Shown here in pieces: positions 8,031 to 15,800 of a stretch of DNA of 17,609 nucleotides (positions within the stretch are counted from its first letter, which is position 1; each line of letters opens with the position of its first letter). A model generated the notes under the pieces. It was not told the DNA's origin. It did no database searches and saw only the letters and a list, made by a program, of their open reading frames with translations. The position numbers and the translations under genes were made by a program. Origin of the DNA: CAYVAP01 sp964343195 (GTDB lineage: Bacteria; Bacteroidota; Bacteroidia; J057); assembly GCA_964343195.1 (NCBI GenBank), contig CAYFIR010000137.1, positions 1 through 17,609 of the forward strand, given 5' to 3'.

Positions 8031-9263
8031 TTACAAATCGATGTCGTAGCTTTTGATTTTTCGGTACAGGGTGCGTTCAGAGATTCCCAGCTCAGTAGCA
8101 GCCTTCTTACGGTTGTTATGATGCTTGACCAACGCCCGCTCGATGAGTTCCTTCTGCTTTTTGTCCAATGACAACGACTCTTCCAAAAGTGCTGGCTGCC
8201 GGGTGGCAGGTTGTACGGGAAGGGTGTAGGGTGGATCAAAGTCATCGTCTTCGGGCACCTCATCGTACACCGATTCGTTTCGGCGAATGCGCTCATAGCC
8301 CTGCATATCCTGCACTTCTGATTCCCGGCCCTGCATGACCATGAACATCATCTTTTTTAGTTCGGAAACCTCCTTGCCAAGGTGATTGATCATCTGTAGC
8401 ATCATCCCCTTGTCGTCTTCATCCATATCCTCTTCCTCTGCGAATGGAGTCGGATGGGTAACGACACTGGGCAGGTATCGCTCCTGTACCAACAGATTTT
8501 TCTGAAGGACATTGGCACTGACAATTTCTCCCTTGACGAGTACCGTCAGTTTCTCCACCAGGTTTCGAAGTTCACGGACATTTCCCGGCCACCGGTACTT
8601 GAATAGCAGGGGGATTGCCTCACTTTCCAGCACGATGGGGTCCCGCTGATACTTTTCTCCAAACTCCAGGGCAAAGTAGTTGAACAGCAGCTCAATGTCA
8701 TCGCCGCGATCTCTCAGAGGAGGTACACTGATGGCAACGGTGTTCAATCGAAAATATAGGTCCTGTCGAAAACGACCCTTTTGGATCATGTCAATCAGGT
8801 TGCGGTTGGTAGCCGCAATGACGCGCACATCGGCCTTGGAAACCTGGCTCGATCCCACCCTCAGGAATTCTCCATTTTCCAGCATGCGAAGCAGGCGCGC
8901 CTGGGTCGCCATGGGCATCTCCCCAATTTCATCCAGGAAAATAGTCCCGTTTTCAACTTCTTCGAAATACCCTTTGCGGTCATCAAAAGCACCTGTATAT
9001 GCGCCTTTTTTATGGCCAAAAAGCTCAGAATCAAGGGTTCCCTCCGGTATGGCGCCAGTATTGATGGGCAGGTAGCGCTTGTGGCGGCGCTTACTCATGT
9101 CGTGGATGACCCGGGGAAAAATATCCTTACCCGTACCATTCTCGCCGTATATCAATACAGAAACATCAGTGGGAGCCACCAACATGGCGATCTCCACCGC
9201 ATTGTTGATCTCCCGGCAGTTGCCGATGATCCCGTATCGCTGTTTTATTTGTTGCACTGTCAT
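8031..9263 (-). CDS. Sigma-54-interacting AAA+ transcriptional activator, Fis-type HTH
   Basis: This 410-residue bacterial enhancer-binding protein should remodel sigma-54 RNA polymerase by ATP hydrolysis. The AAA+ domain starts almost at residue 1: Walker A GENGTGKD (40-47), the sigma-54 contact loop GAYTGA (87-92, usual GAFTGA), Walker B TIFLDE (107-112), sensor I region RVIAATNRN and arginine-finger segment RFRQDLYFRLN (164-174). A long acidic linker (about 255-370, with EEEDMDEDDKG) leads to a Fis-type helix-turn-helix at the C-terminus (about 376-410, KKAATELGISERTLYRKI). There is no receiver, GAF or PAS domain, so the signal input must come from a partner or from expression level. The gene sits 96 bp downstream of miaB and 14 bp before lptE. 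The start ATG 9263 is preceded by 13 bases free of G in mRNA sense. Confidence 0.93.
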   Translation of the reverse strand: MTVQQIKQRYGIIGNCREINNAVEIAMLVAPTDVSVLIYGENGTGKDIFPRVIHDMSKRRHKRYLPINTGAIPEGTLDSELFGHKKGAYTGAFDDRKGYFEEVENGTIFLDEIGEMPMATQARLLRMLENGEFLRVGSSQVSKADVRVIAATNRNLIDMIQKGRFRQDLYFRLNTVAISVPPLRDRGDDIELLFNYFALEFGEKYQRDPIVLESEAIPLLFKYRWPGNVRELRNLVEKLTVLVKGEIVSANVLQKNLLVQERYLPSVVTHPTPFAEEEDMDEDDKGMMLQMINHLGKEVSELKKMMFMVMQGRESEVQDMQGYERIRRNESVYDEVPEDDDFDPPYTLPVQPATRQPALLEESLSLDKKQKELIERALVKHHNNRKKAATELGISERTLYRKIKSYDIDL

Positions 9264-9359
9264 AAAGAGAAGAGGTCAGTAGTCAGTCTGCTGCGGGGTC
9301 AGGGGTCAGATTAGCGTATATCCACCCCCACTACCCCATTATGAATCACGAAGTGCAAA
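9264..9359. repeat. GGTCAG-word quasi-tandem repeats, miaB/activator spacer
   Basis: The 96-bp spacer carries GGTCAGTAGTCAGTCTG at 9274-9290 and GGGGTCAGGGGTCAG at 9295-9309, a degenerate tandem of GTCAG words, and ends with ATGAATCACGAAG (9341-9353), which belongs to the ATTCGTGATTCGTAAT word family seen elsewhere in the window. It contains no gene. Confidence 0.6.
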
Positions 9360-10853
9360 TTAGGATACCACCATCTCCCCCTTAAGCGTCGCGCTGCTTG
9401 CCTCGGTGATGCGAACCTGCACATAGTCCCCGGCTTTGTGGTCACCTACCTTGGGGAATACCACCATTTTATTATGGTCATTGCGTCCGCACCAGTCATC
9501 TGCACTTCGCTTGGAGTTGCCTTCGATTAGTACTTCATAGACCTGCCCGATGTCGCGATGGTTGATGTCTCGGCTAATCTGCAGTTGCAGGGCGATGATC
9601 TCGTTGAGGCGGCGCTTCTTGACTTCCTCGGGTACATCATCCTCCAGGCGCTTGGCAGCAGGAGTCCCTGGGCGTTCGCTGTAGGCAAACATAAACGCAT
9701 GGGCATACTGGCTATATTCCATCACCTCGAGGGTAAGTTGGTGCTCTTCCTCGGTTTCACCGCAAAATCCCGAGATAATGTCGGTTGAGATGGCACAATC
9801 GGGAATGATTTCCCGGATGCGATCGACCTTTTCCCGGTACCACTCGACGGTGTAGCCACGATTCATGCGTTCCAGCACATCGCTACTTCCGCTCTGCACA
9901 GGCAGGTGGATGTAGTTGCAAACATTCTTGTGACGGGCCATCGCATGAAGGACGTCATCCGTGATGTCACGTGGGTGTGAGGTCGAAAACCGCACTCGTA
10001 AGTCCGGTGCCACACTGGCGACCATGTCCAGCAACTGGGCAAAGTCAATTGTTTCAATATCAATTCCCTGACGCTCAGCCTTGTCGATCTGGGCTTTGCC
10101 TTTCAACTCGGGATCTGGAGACCATTTGTAGCTGTCCACGTTCTGGCCAAGCAGGGTTACTTCCCGATAGCCCTCGGCGTAGAGATTACGCGCCTCTTCC
10201 ACTATGCTGTGGGGATCGCGGCTACGCTCACGGCCACGAGTAAAGGGCACCACACAGAAGCTGCACATGTTGTCGCAGCCGCGCATGATGGTGATGAAGG
10301 CGGATACCCCATTGGTATTCAGCCTTACGGGAGAGATATTCGCATAGGTCTCCTCTCGGGAGAGCAATACATTGACGGCCTTTTGGCCGGACTCTACTTC
10401 GGAGATCAGATTGGGCAGGTCACGATAGGCATCTGGACCAACGACGATGTCCACGAGCTTCTCCTGATCCAACAGCTTGGTTTTGAGGCGCTCAGCCATA
10501 CAACCCAGCACCCCTACCATCAAATCAGGCCTTTCCTTTTTCTTGTGCCGAAACTGCTTGAGTCGGTTCCAGACCTTACTTTCTGCATTTTCCCTGATGG
10601 AGCAGGTGTTGATAAACACCAGGTCAGCGTCCTCAGCTTTGGAGGTAAAGCCATAGTCCATTTCGGTCAGCACAGAGGCGACAATCTCCGTGTCGGAGAA
10701 GTTCATCTGACAACCATATGTCTCAATGTAAGCGAGTCGCTGATCCTTACGTGCGGCTGCTTTCCCTTCATATGCCAGCCCCTGCTTTTGCTCCTCCATG
10801 GTACGGTCGAGGGCGGCGGGGTTGAAAGTTCGCTGGGTGATTTTATCGCGCAT
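9360..10853 (-). CDS. miaB: tRNA-2-methylthio-N6-dimethylallyladenosine synthase MiaB
   Basis: MiaB adds a methylthio group at C2 of the isopentenyl-modified adenosine 37 of tRNAs reading UNN codons. The protein (497 residues) has the N-terminal methylthiotransferase domain with cysteines 48 (YGCQMN), 84 (NTCSIREN) and 118 (LGCMAERL), which bind the auxiliary [4Fe-4S] cluster. The radical-SAM cluster motif C-x3-C-x2-C is at 193/197/200 (RGCDNMCSFCVVPFTRGRE). The C-terminal TRAM domain covers about 425-495 (VEGNSKRS-like ligand-binding face followed by KVGDHKAGDYVQVRITEA). A later start at residue 19 (MEEQKQGLAY) is possible, since homologues often start there. miaB heads the cluster with the activator and lptE, and a TAGCTTTG box lies about 84 bp upstream. 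Confidence 0.96.
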   Translation of the reverse strand: MRDKITQRTFNPAALDRTMEEQKQGLAYEGKAAARKDQRLAYIETYGCQMNFSDTEIVASVLTEMDYGFTSKAEDADLVFINTCSIRENAESKVWNRLKQFRHKKKERPDLMVGVLGCMAERLKTKLLDQEKLVDIVVGPDAYRDLPNLISEVESGQKAVNVLLSREETYANISPVRLNTNGVSAFITIMRGCDNMCSFCVVPFTRGRERSRDPHSIVEEARNLYAEGYREVTLLGQNVDSYKWSPDPELKGKAQIDKAERQGIDIETIDFAQLLDMVASVAPDLRVRFSTSHPRDITDDVLHAMARHKNVCNYIHLPVQSGSSDVLERMNRGYTVEWYREKVDRIREIIPDCAISTDIISGFCGETEEEHQLTLEVMEYSQYAHAFMFAYSERPGTPAAKRLEDDVPEEVKKRRLNEIIALQLQISRDINHRDIGQVYEVLIEGNSKRSADDWCGRNDHNKMVVFPKVGDHKAGDYVQVRITEASSATLKGEMVVS

Positions 10854-10936
10854 GGGTGTTTGTCATTGACGAATGAATGACCCCACATATTTCCTGCGAA
10901 ATCAGTTGAGGCAGCCATTCATTTTTTATCGAATCA

Positions 10937-10944
10937 CAAAGCTA
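10937..10944 (-). promoter_or_regulatory. Candidate -7 promoter box upstream of miaB
   Basis: On the minus strand this reads TAGCTTTG, which fits the Bacteroidota -7 consensus TAnnTTTG. A TTTTG lies 14 bases further upstream (10959-10963), shorter than the usual 17-23 spacing, so the -33 partner is doubtful. The predicted leader would be about 80 nt. Confidence 0.35.
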
Positions 10945-10992
10945 CAAAAGGGAAGCGACAAAACCTGACATTTTGGCAGCCAGAATGATCTA

Positions 10993-12303
10993 TTACAGCC
11001 GAATTTTAAGACCGGTCGTGATGATGGTCGCCCGGAAGTCATCGCGATTGACCCCAAGGTTCAACTCTGCGTAGCTATACTCTGGGTGAGGAGGAAGGTC
11101 GAAATAGAGACGCTCGATTCGCCCGGAGCGATTGCCCCACTGCCTTCTAACAGTTGCCACGAGGGAGACGTTTGGGTGGATCCGGTACCCGGCCCGGGCA
11201 AATAGCTCTACCCCGGTTGCCCTTAATCTCGCCTCTCGCTCTTCCAAGACATCCCATGGCACGACGACGCGATAGCTAGGTTCATAGGACTGGATTTCTA
11301 CAAATTGATCCAGGGTGATGCGCTGCCAGTAAGCCCCTGCCCCGATCTGTAAAAAACTTCGTAGCAAATGAGGGGAATCGTATGGAATGAGGTCTCTGGA
11401 GATCCAGGCTCCCCACTGCGCTCCCCGGGTCAGCTTGTAGCCTACCCTACCATTCAGGTGAGGGTGCAGGGCGCGCCAGTGGTCATAAGTCACGGGAGCC
11501 GAAACCCGAATGCCAGCCTGGGTAAAGTCATCCAGGCCATAGCCAAGCGACAGGTTGTGAAATCGGGTGGTAGGATAGTTACCTGAACCCAAACTGCTGG
11601 ACAAGTTGAAGGAGGTCTGTATCACCCGCCGATCATACATGATGTGGCCCGTTTCCAGCTGAGCCTGAAGGCGGTAGCGCTGAGGCCATAGCTCCCAAAA
11701 AGGGGGGCGATCCCGGCCACCGGCTCGGTACACACTAACTCGGCCCAGATTCTTCAACATGCCAGCCTCATCCCAGCGCCCCTCCTGCCGGTTCCATTTC
11801 CGAGGCATGCTAAGGTTCAAGGCCTTGATTCCGGCAAAAGTAAGGCCCAGTACTGTTCCCAACATGCCCCCCCAAACGATTCCTGCTTCGGGTGGAAGCG
11901 GTTGAGCGTAATAAGCATGGGTCATACTCCAGTTCAGCACATAAAAGCCATACACCGTGGCAGCCAGCGTGCGGGTACCAGTCAGGAGCAAATCGGGGTC
12001 TCGCGAATACTCGACCCTATTAAGCTGAGAAGGCCGTACCCATCGGGCAGGCTGCCCCAGGGATCCAGGTCCATAGGTTGGTTGCCACCAAATGCTATCT
12101 CCCTTCACCCACAACACCTGCCCGTACTCCTCCATGCCATTGGTGAAGGCCATGGTGGTATGGGCCACTCTGGATTCCCAGCGCTGCTGTAGCAGCCATT
12201 TTTCAGGCCCGTTACGGGGTGTCCAGCCCAAAGGAACCGCGTCCTGTCCCCGAGCGGGTACCAGCAACATGAGCCATGTCAACAGTGCAAGATATCCTTT
12301 CAT
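10993..12303 (-). CDS. Exported membrane protein of unknown function, probably outer-membrane beta-rich
   Basis: I do not recognise the family of this 436-residue protein. The start ATG 12303 gives a signal peptide (MKGYLALLTWLMLLVPARG, cleavage near residue 20). An open frame extends to 12396, but those 31 residues overlap the dinB-type gene and carry no signal. Two hydrophobic segments (about residues 105-125, TGTRTLAATVYGFYVLNW; and 138-160, AGIVWGGMLGTVLGLTFAGI) separate an N-terminal soluble part from a C-terminal half of about 240 residues. That half alternates hydrophobic and polar residues in amphipathic strands (YRLQAQLETGHIMYDRRV, TTRFHNLSLGYGLDDF, VGYKLTRGAQWGAWISRD) and ends in IKIRL-like sequence, as in small outer-membrane barrels. 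Conserved acidic or cysteine motifs are absent. The gene starts 13 bp after the DinB-family gene, so the two are probably co-transcribed. Confidence 0.75.
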   Translation of the reverse strand: MKGYLALLTWLMLLVPARGQDAVPLGWTPRNGPEKWLLQQRWESRVAHTTMAFTNGMEEYGQVLWVKGDSIWWQPTYGPGSLGQPARWVRPSQLNRVEYSRDPDLLLTGTRTLAATVYGFYVLNWSMTHAYYAQPLPPEAGIVWGGMLGTVLGLTFAGIKALNLSMPRKWNRQEGRWDEAGMLKNLGRVSVYRAGGRDRPPFWELWPQRYRLQAQLETGHIMYDRRVIQTSFNLSSSLGSGNYPTTRFHNLSLGYGLDDFTQAGIRVSAPVTYDHWRALHPHLNGRVGYKLTRGAQWGAWISRDLIPYDSPHLLRSFLQIGAGAYWQRITLDQFVEIQSYEPSYRVVVPWDVLEEREARLRATGVELFARAGYRIHPNVSLVATVRRQWGNRSGRIERLYFDLPPHPEYSYAELNLGVNRDDFRATIITTGLKIRL

Positions 12304-12316
12304 GGCCACCTGTAAT

Positions 12317-12772
12317 TTAGAGGCTTCTCCGCAGTGCCTGGGCATACCCAAAGTGCAGTCCTTCGTGGACATTGTTAAAGCGAACGGCGTCTTCAATGCT
12401 GGCTAGTTCATACCCATAACTCGTTGGATATGAGGCATATTCAGCGAACTTCCCGGCTTCAAAGTCCCTGAAGGCCTGCTCTGCGGTCACGATCATCTGC
12501 CGCTGGATGTAGGCAAGCATTTCCTCTCCGAAGGCTTCCTCTGGCTTGCTTCCCTTCCGGAACTTATCGATAAATTCGCTTGGTATGAGCGTATCTAGCC
12601 CACTGTTTTTATACATCAACAGTTGCTGGGTGGCGATGACGTGGCCCAGATGCCAGAAGAGGTTGTTGTTAAATCCATCTGGGATCTGGTTGAGTTGATC
12701 CAGGCTAAATGGTTCCGTCAGTGACAACAGGTTACGCCGGGTTTGAATCAGAAGTTGAAAACTGGGTGACAT
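12317..12772 (-). CDS. DinB family protein
   Basis: DinB/YfiT-type proteins form a four-helix bundle with a metal bound by three histidines; in some members they act as thiol-dependent transferases. The 151-residue protein has the expected histidines: His41/His44 in FWHLGHVIATQQLLM and the C-terminal H-x3-H pair His136/His140 in VHEGLHFGYAQALRR. The helical periodicity and length are typical of the family. The substrate is unknown. The ATG at 12772 directly follows a GATCATG triple repeat and 18 bases without G in mRNA sense. The next gene starts 13 bp downstream. Confidence 0.88.
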   Translation of the reverse strand: MSPSFQLLIQTRRNLLSLTEPFSLDQLNQIPDGFNNNLFWHLGHVIATQQLLMYKNSGLDTLIPSEFIDKFRKGSKPEEAFGEEMLAYIQRQMIVTAEQAFRDFEAGKFAEYASYPTSYGYELASIEDAVRFNNVHEGLHFGYAQALRRSL

Positions 12773-13048
12773 GGTATGGAGATTTAGGTTCGGTGATCAT
12801 GGATCATGGATCATGGAACATTGATCAGTAACATAAACGGTTCTTCTACACTTCTAATAGAGCTTCGCGTACTTAATTTTTGGGGGAAATAGGGTATATA
12901 TGGGAAATATGGGCAGGTGCTTTACCCCATAAGCGGGAGCCCAAAAATAACTACCAATCAGAGGATGGAGGCCTTAAGCAGCGTTTTGCCTCCATATCCT
13001 CATATACTTCATCGTTACGAATTCCGAATCACGAATTCCCCTTTATTT
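12773..13048. repeat. Intergenic repeats: GATCATG triplet and related words
   Basis: This 276-bp spacer between recN and the DinB-family gene holds no gene. It contains three tandem copies of GATCATG (12795-12815) and a fourth GATC at 12823-12826. Around 12886-12910 and 12991-13010 there are GGTATAT and CTCCATATCCTCATATAC words, resembling the GGTATGGA family at 15623-15677 in both orientations. At 13013-13041 a CGTTACGAATTCCGAATCAC-type segment matches the word family near the right end. CAAAAATA (12942-12949) reads TATTTTTG on the minus strand, a -7-like box, but I see no -33 partner. Confidence 0.55.
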
Positions 13049-14746
13049 CTACCCCTTCATCAATTCCTCTGCGTTGCGCATGGCGGAGTCAGTAGGCTGA
13101 TCGCCACTAAGCATCATGGCGACCTCTCTGATTCGTTCGCTATGGTCCAGGGGCACGACCGTTGAAGTGGTGGTTTCTCCTTTTACCCGCTTCTGAATCT
13201 GGTAATGCTGATGCCCTTTGGCCGCAATCTGCGGCAGGTGGGTGATACACAGGATCTGAAAGCTGCGCGCCAACTGCTGCATGACATTGCCGACCTTGTT
13301 GGCGATTTCGCCGCTGATCCCGGTGTCGATCTCGTCAAAGATCAGTACGGGGAACTCCGACTTTTCCGCCAAAGCGGCCTTGATAGCGAGCATCACACGA
13401 GAAATCTCCCCGCCAGAGGCGATCTGCGATAGCGGACCTCCGGGCAAGCCAGGGTTGGTTTGTATCAGGAAAAAGACCCGGTTGAGGCCTTTCGTTCCAG
13501 GTTTCACCATCTGCCCTTCGACCTCCATGTCGCCGTCGGCATGCTCCAGACGCTCAATGGCCACCTCAAATCTGGCTTTCTTAAATCCTACCTGGCTTAA
13601 CAGGCTGCTGATTTTATCCTCCAGGATCGGTTTGGCTCCAGCACGCTTGCCTTCGAGTTCCAGGCCCACGGCTTTTAGTTCTTCCTGGGCAGCAGCGTAC
13701 TGCTTTTTCAGCCCTGCGATGCGCTCCTCCAGGGAGTCAAAGTCATCGAGTTTTCCTTTGACCTCCTCGTACAGGGCAACCAGTTCAGCACCGTCCTTGC
13801 AGTTGTACTTCAACTTGAGCTTATGATAAACCGCCAGGCGATCTTCGATGAATGAAAGCCGCTCAGGATCACTCTCCACCGCATCCAGCATCCCCTGGAA
13901 TGCAAAGGCAGATTCTTTGAGAATCTCCTGCATGTCGATCAGACGGCTGACTTCATCATTGAGCTGGGTGCTAATATCCTGTACCTTTTTGAGTGGATCG
14001 AGGACATTACTCAGCTGGCTGTAGATCGAGTTGTCGTCCTGATAGAGGTGTTCGACCGCTCCTCCAATGGCTTCTCGAATATCTTCTGAGTTTTGTAACA
14101 GGTTAAGTTCTGCTTCCAGCTCTTCCTCCTCATTGGCCTTAACCTCTGCGGCCTCCAGTTCCTGCACCTGAAACTGGTAGTACTCTAGCTGGGTCTGAGC
14201 CTGGGATTCCATTTCCTGAAGCGCAGCAATCTCCTTTCGGATCGTCTCTGCCCCTTTGAGCTTCTGCCCGAAGGCCAGCACCAGATCACCGGAATCCGCA
14301 TAGGCGTCGAGCAGGTCGAGTTGCTTGTCCTGAGACAGCAGGCTCTGGTTTTCGTGCTGACCATGCAGATCCAGTAGCAGGGCACTCACCGAACGGAGCA
14401 CCTGTAGCGATACCGGTGTGTCGTTGATGAAGGCGCGGGACTTCCCGTTGGGGCGCACCTCCCGTCGGATAAGTAGTTCATCCCCTTCCAGGTCAAAGTC
14501 TTCAAAATCGCCCAGTTCTGCGCGTAGTCGCCCCGAAAGCTGTCCGAAGGTGGCCTCGATCACGCACTTTTCCTCGTGCATAAACACTGAGGAGTCTGCC
14601 CGCTTTCCCATTACCAGCCCCAATGCTCCAATGAGGAGCGACTTTCCAGCTCCGGTTTCGCCTGTGAGTACGTTGAGGCCGGCCGGGAAGTCAATCCGGG
14701 TCTCGACGAAAAGGGCGTAGTTTTTAAGGTAGAGGTGCTTTAGCAT
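13049..14746 (-). CDS. recN: DNA repair protein RecN
   Basis: RecN is an SMC-like ATPase that acts at DNA double-strand breaks with RecA. The protein has 565 residues, close to E. coli RecN (553). The head is split: Walker A GETGAGKS at 29-36 after MLKHLYLKNYALF, and at the C-terminus the ABC signature ASGGEISRVMLAIK (443-456), Walker B PVLIFDE (466-472), D-loop DTGISGEIA and H-loop ITHLPQIAAKG (501-511). The middle (about 160-380) is alternating charged and hydrophobic, as in the coiled-coil arms. The start ATG 14746 gives the usual MLKHLYLKNY N-terminus. A Bacteroidota-type promoter candidate lies 33-60 bp upstream, and no LexA-box is obvious, so SOS control is not shown. Confidence 0.96.
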   Translation of the reverse strand: MLKHLYLKNYALFVETRIDFPAGLNVLTGETGAGKSLLIGALGLVMGKRADSSVFMHEEKCVIEATFGQLSGRLRAELGDFEDFDLEGDELLIRREVRPNGKSRAFINDTPVSLQVLRSVSALLLDLHGQHENQSLLSQDKQLDLLDAYADSGDLVLAFGQKLKGAETIRKEIAALQEMESQAQTQLEYYQFQVQELEAAEVKANEEEELEAELNLLQNSEDIREAIGGAVEHLYQDDNSIYSQLSNVLDPLKKVQDISTQLNDEVSRLIDMQEILKESAFAFQGMLDAVESDPERLSFIEDRLAVYHKLKLKYNCKDGAELVALYEEVKGKLDDFDSLEERIAGLKKQYAAAQEELKAVGLELEGKRAGAKPILEDKISSLLSQVGFKKARFEVAIERLEHADGDMEVEGQMVKPGTKGLNRVFFLIQTNPGLPGGPLSQIASGGEISRVMLAIKAALAEKSEFPVLIFDEIDTGISGEIANKVGNVMQQLARSFQILCITHLPQIAAKGHQHYQIQKRVKGETTTSTVVPLDHSERIREVAMMLSGDQPTDSAMRNAEELMKG

Positions 14747-14778
14747 GAGTCGCTTAGCCGCTTTGGTCTATTTGCAGG

Positions 14779-14806
14779 CAAATTTAGCAGAAAAACACGA
14801 ACGCAA
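14779..14806 (-). promoter_or_regulatory. Candidate recN promoter (TTG - 17 bp - TAAATTTG)
   Basis: On the minus strand TTG (14806-14804) is followed after 17 bases by TAAATTTG (14786-14779), matching the Bacteroidota pattern TTG - 17 to 23 - TAnnTTTG. A 14-bp inverted repeat, ATTTGC-AG-GCAAAT (14770-14783), overlaps the -7 box and could be an operator. The predicted leader is about 30 nt before ATG 14746. Confidence 0.5.
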
Positions 14807-14854
14807 CGTGATAAAATTTTGAGCTTTTTGCAAAAAAGGTTAGAAAAGAATCTT

Positions 14855-15613
14855 TTACACCCCCGAACCCATCACGATCTCTACTGAAAGGTAACTCAAC
14901 CTTTGAATGCTCATCCACCAGCCACCCTGAGTACCATCCTCTATCAGGATCAGGGTTTCATCCTGGTTGTGAACCCTTTTGGGAGGAGAATCAAACAGGG
15001 TATTCTCAGGACAGTTGGTCTTCACCAACGCCTCTACAAAGGTCAGTGCCTGGTCTGGTGTCATCCCAAACAACCTGACATGGGTTTGACTGGATTCGTA
15101 CCAGGTGTCCTGAAACATGAAAACTCCCTTTTCATATTGCCTGTAAAACTGAGCGTGGCTTTGCTCTTCAGCGTAGGGATCATACTCCAGAACTTCTACC
15201 TCTTCTGTCAAAGGAACAAGGTGCTGCTCCAGGTACTGGCGAAGGAGAAATTCATATCCATACCAACTCATTTCTTCGCAGGGGTCCTCTCTCAGATTTA
15301 GCTGAGGAGCCGGCAAAACAGAAAGGTATACATTAAAGGCATAGCCCACGACGTCGCCATATTTAACTTTCTCCCAGGCTCCAACCCTATCGCCAAGGAC
15401 GGACTCTCCCAAACTGCGAAGGCTTTGAACCTCTGTGGCATAGGGCAGTTTGGCCACCACGCTGGCAGAGGTACTCGGCTCTGCCCGCAGATTGAGCCCG
15501 GAGGGAGCGATGACATAGCGGGCTGAGTCCGGGAAGTAGCCATAGTAGCGTTCCTGTCCCTGGGTATGTAACACAAGGCCGAGGCAGAAGAATATCGCGA
15601 TGAGGTGTTTCAT
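14855..15613 (-). CDS. Secreted bacterial SH3-domain protein
   Basis: This 252-residue protein has a signal peptide (residues 1-19, MKHLIAIFFCLGLVLHTQG). Residues about 34-98 form a bacterial SH3-type domain (VIAPSGLNLRAEPSTSASVV, then LGDRVGAWEKVKYGDVVGYA), which typically binds peptidoglycan or acts as a recognition module. The C-terminal part (about 105-252) is not recognised: it is rich in glutamate and aromatic residues, contains LLRQYLEQHL and ends in YLSVEIVMGSGV. No catalytic motif is visible. The gene reads toward recN with a 108-bp gap. Its start ATG 15613 is immediately preceded by 69 bases without G in mRNA sense, made of seven GGTATGGA units read in reverse. Confidence 0.8.
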   Translation of the reverse strand: MKHLIAIFFCLGLVLHTQGQERYYGYFPDSARYVIAPSGLNLRAEPSTSASVVAKLPYATEVQSLRSLGESVLGDRVGAWEKVKYGDVVGYAFNVYLSVLPAPQLNLREDPCEEMSWYGYEFLLRQYLEQHLVPLTEEVEVLEYDPYAEEQSHAQFYRQYEKGVFMFQDTWYESSQTHVRLFGMTPDQALTFVEALVKTNCPENTLFDSPPKRVHNQDETLILIEDGTQGGWWMSIQRLSYLSVEIVMGSGV

Positions 15614-15622
15614 GAGGATTGG

Positions 15623-15677
15623 GGTATGGAGGTATGAGGTATGGAGATATGGAGGTATGGAGGTATGGAGGTATGGA
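15623..15677. repeat. GGTATGGA tandem repeat, seven units
   Basis: Seven contiguous units of GGTATGGA, two of them variant (one a 7-mer GGTATGA, one GATATGGA), end 9 bp from the SH3-domain start codon. With the flanking bases 15614-15682 the plus strand contains no C, so the transcript leader contains no G. Confidence 0.9.
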
Positions 15678-15727
15678 GGAAACTCAATTCTTTCATACTT
15701 CTAGACAAAAACGAAACCAACGGTTTC

Positions 15728-15755
15728 CTTCCGATGAACCGGAATCTGGGATTTG
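15728..15755. repeat. 28-bp direct repeat, copy 1
   Basis: This copy is identical over 28 bases to 15801-15828 (offset 73). It starts CTTCCGATGAACCGGAA and ends CTGGGATTTG. The first part has TTCCG/CGGAA arms that could pair. Confidence 0.9.
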
Positions 15756-15800
15756 TGCTCTTGGCCTTATTCTTAGCGACCTTTGCGCCTCCCTTGCGTT

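Noticed and set aside
10209..10880. Long plus-strand open frame of 223 residues opposite miaB
   Set aside because: It is the antisense shadow of miaB, whose cysteine motifs are clear.
14796..14810. CACG/CGTG stem followed by TTTTT on the minus strand as terminator of the SH3-domain gene
   Set aside because: A four-base-pair stem with a seven-base loop is too weak to call.
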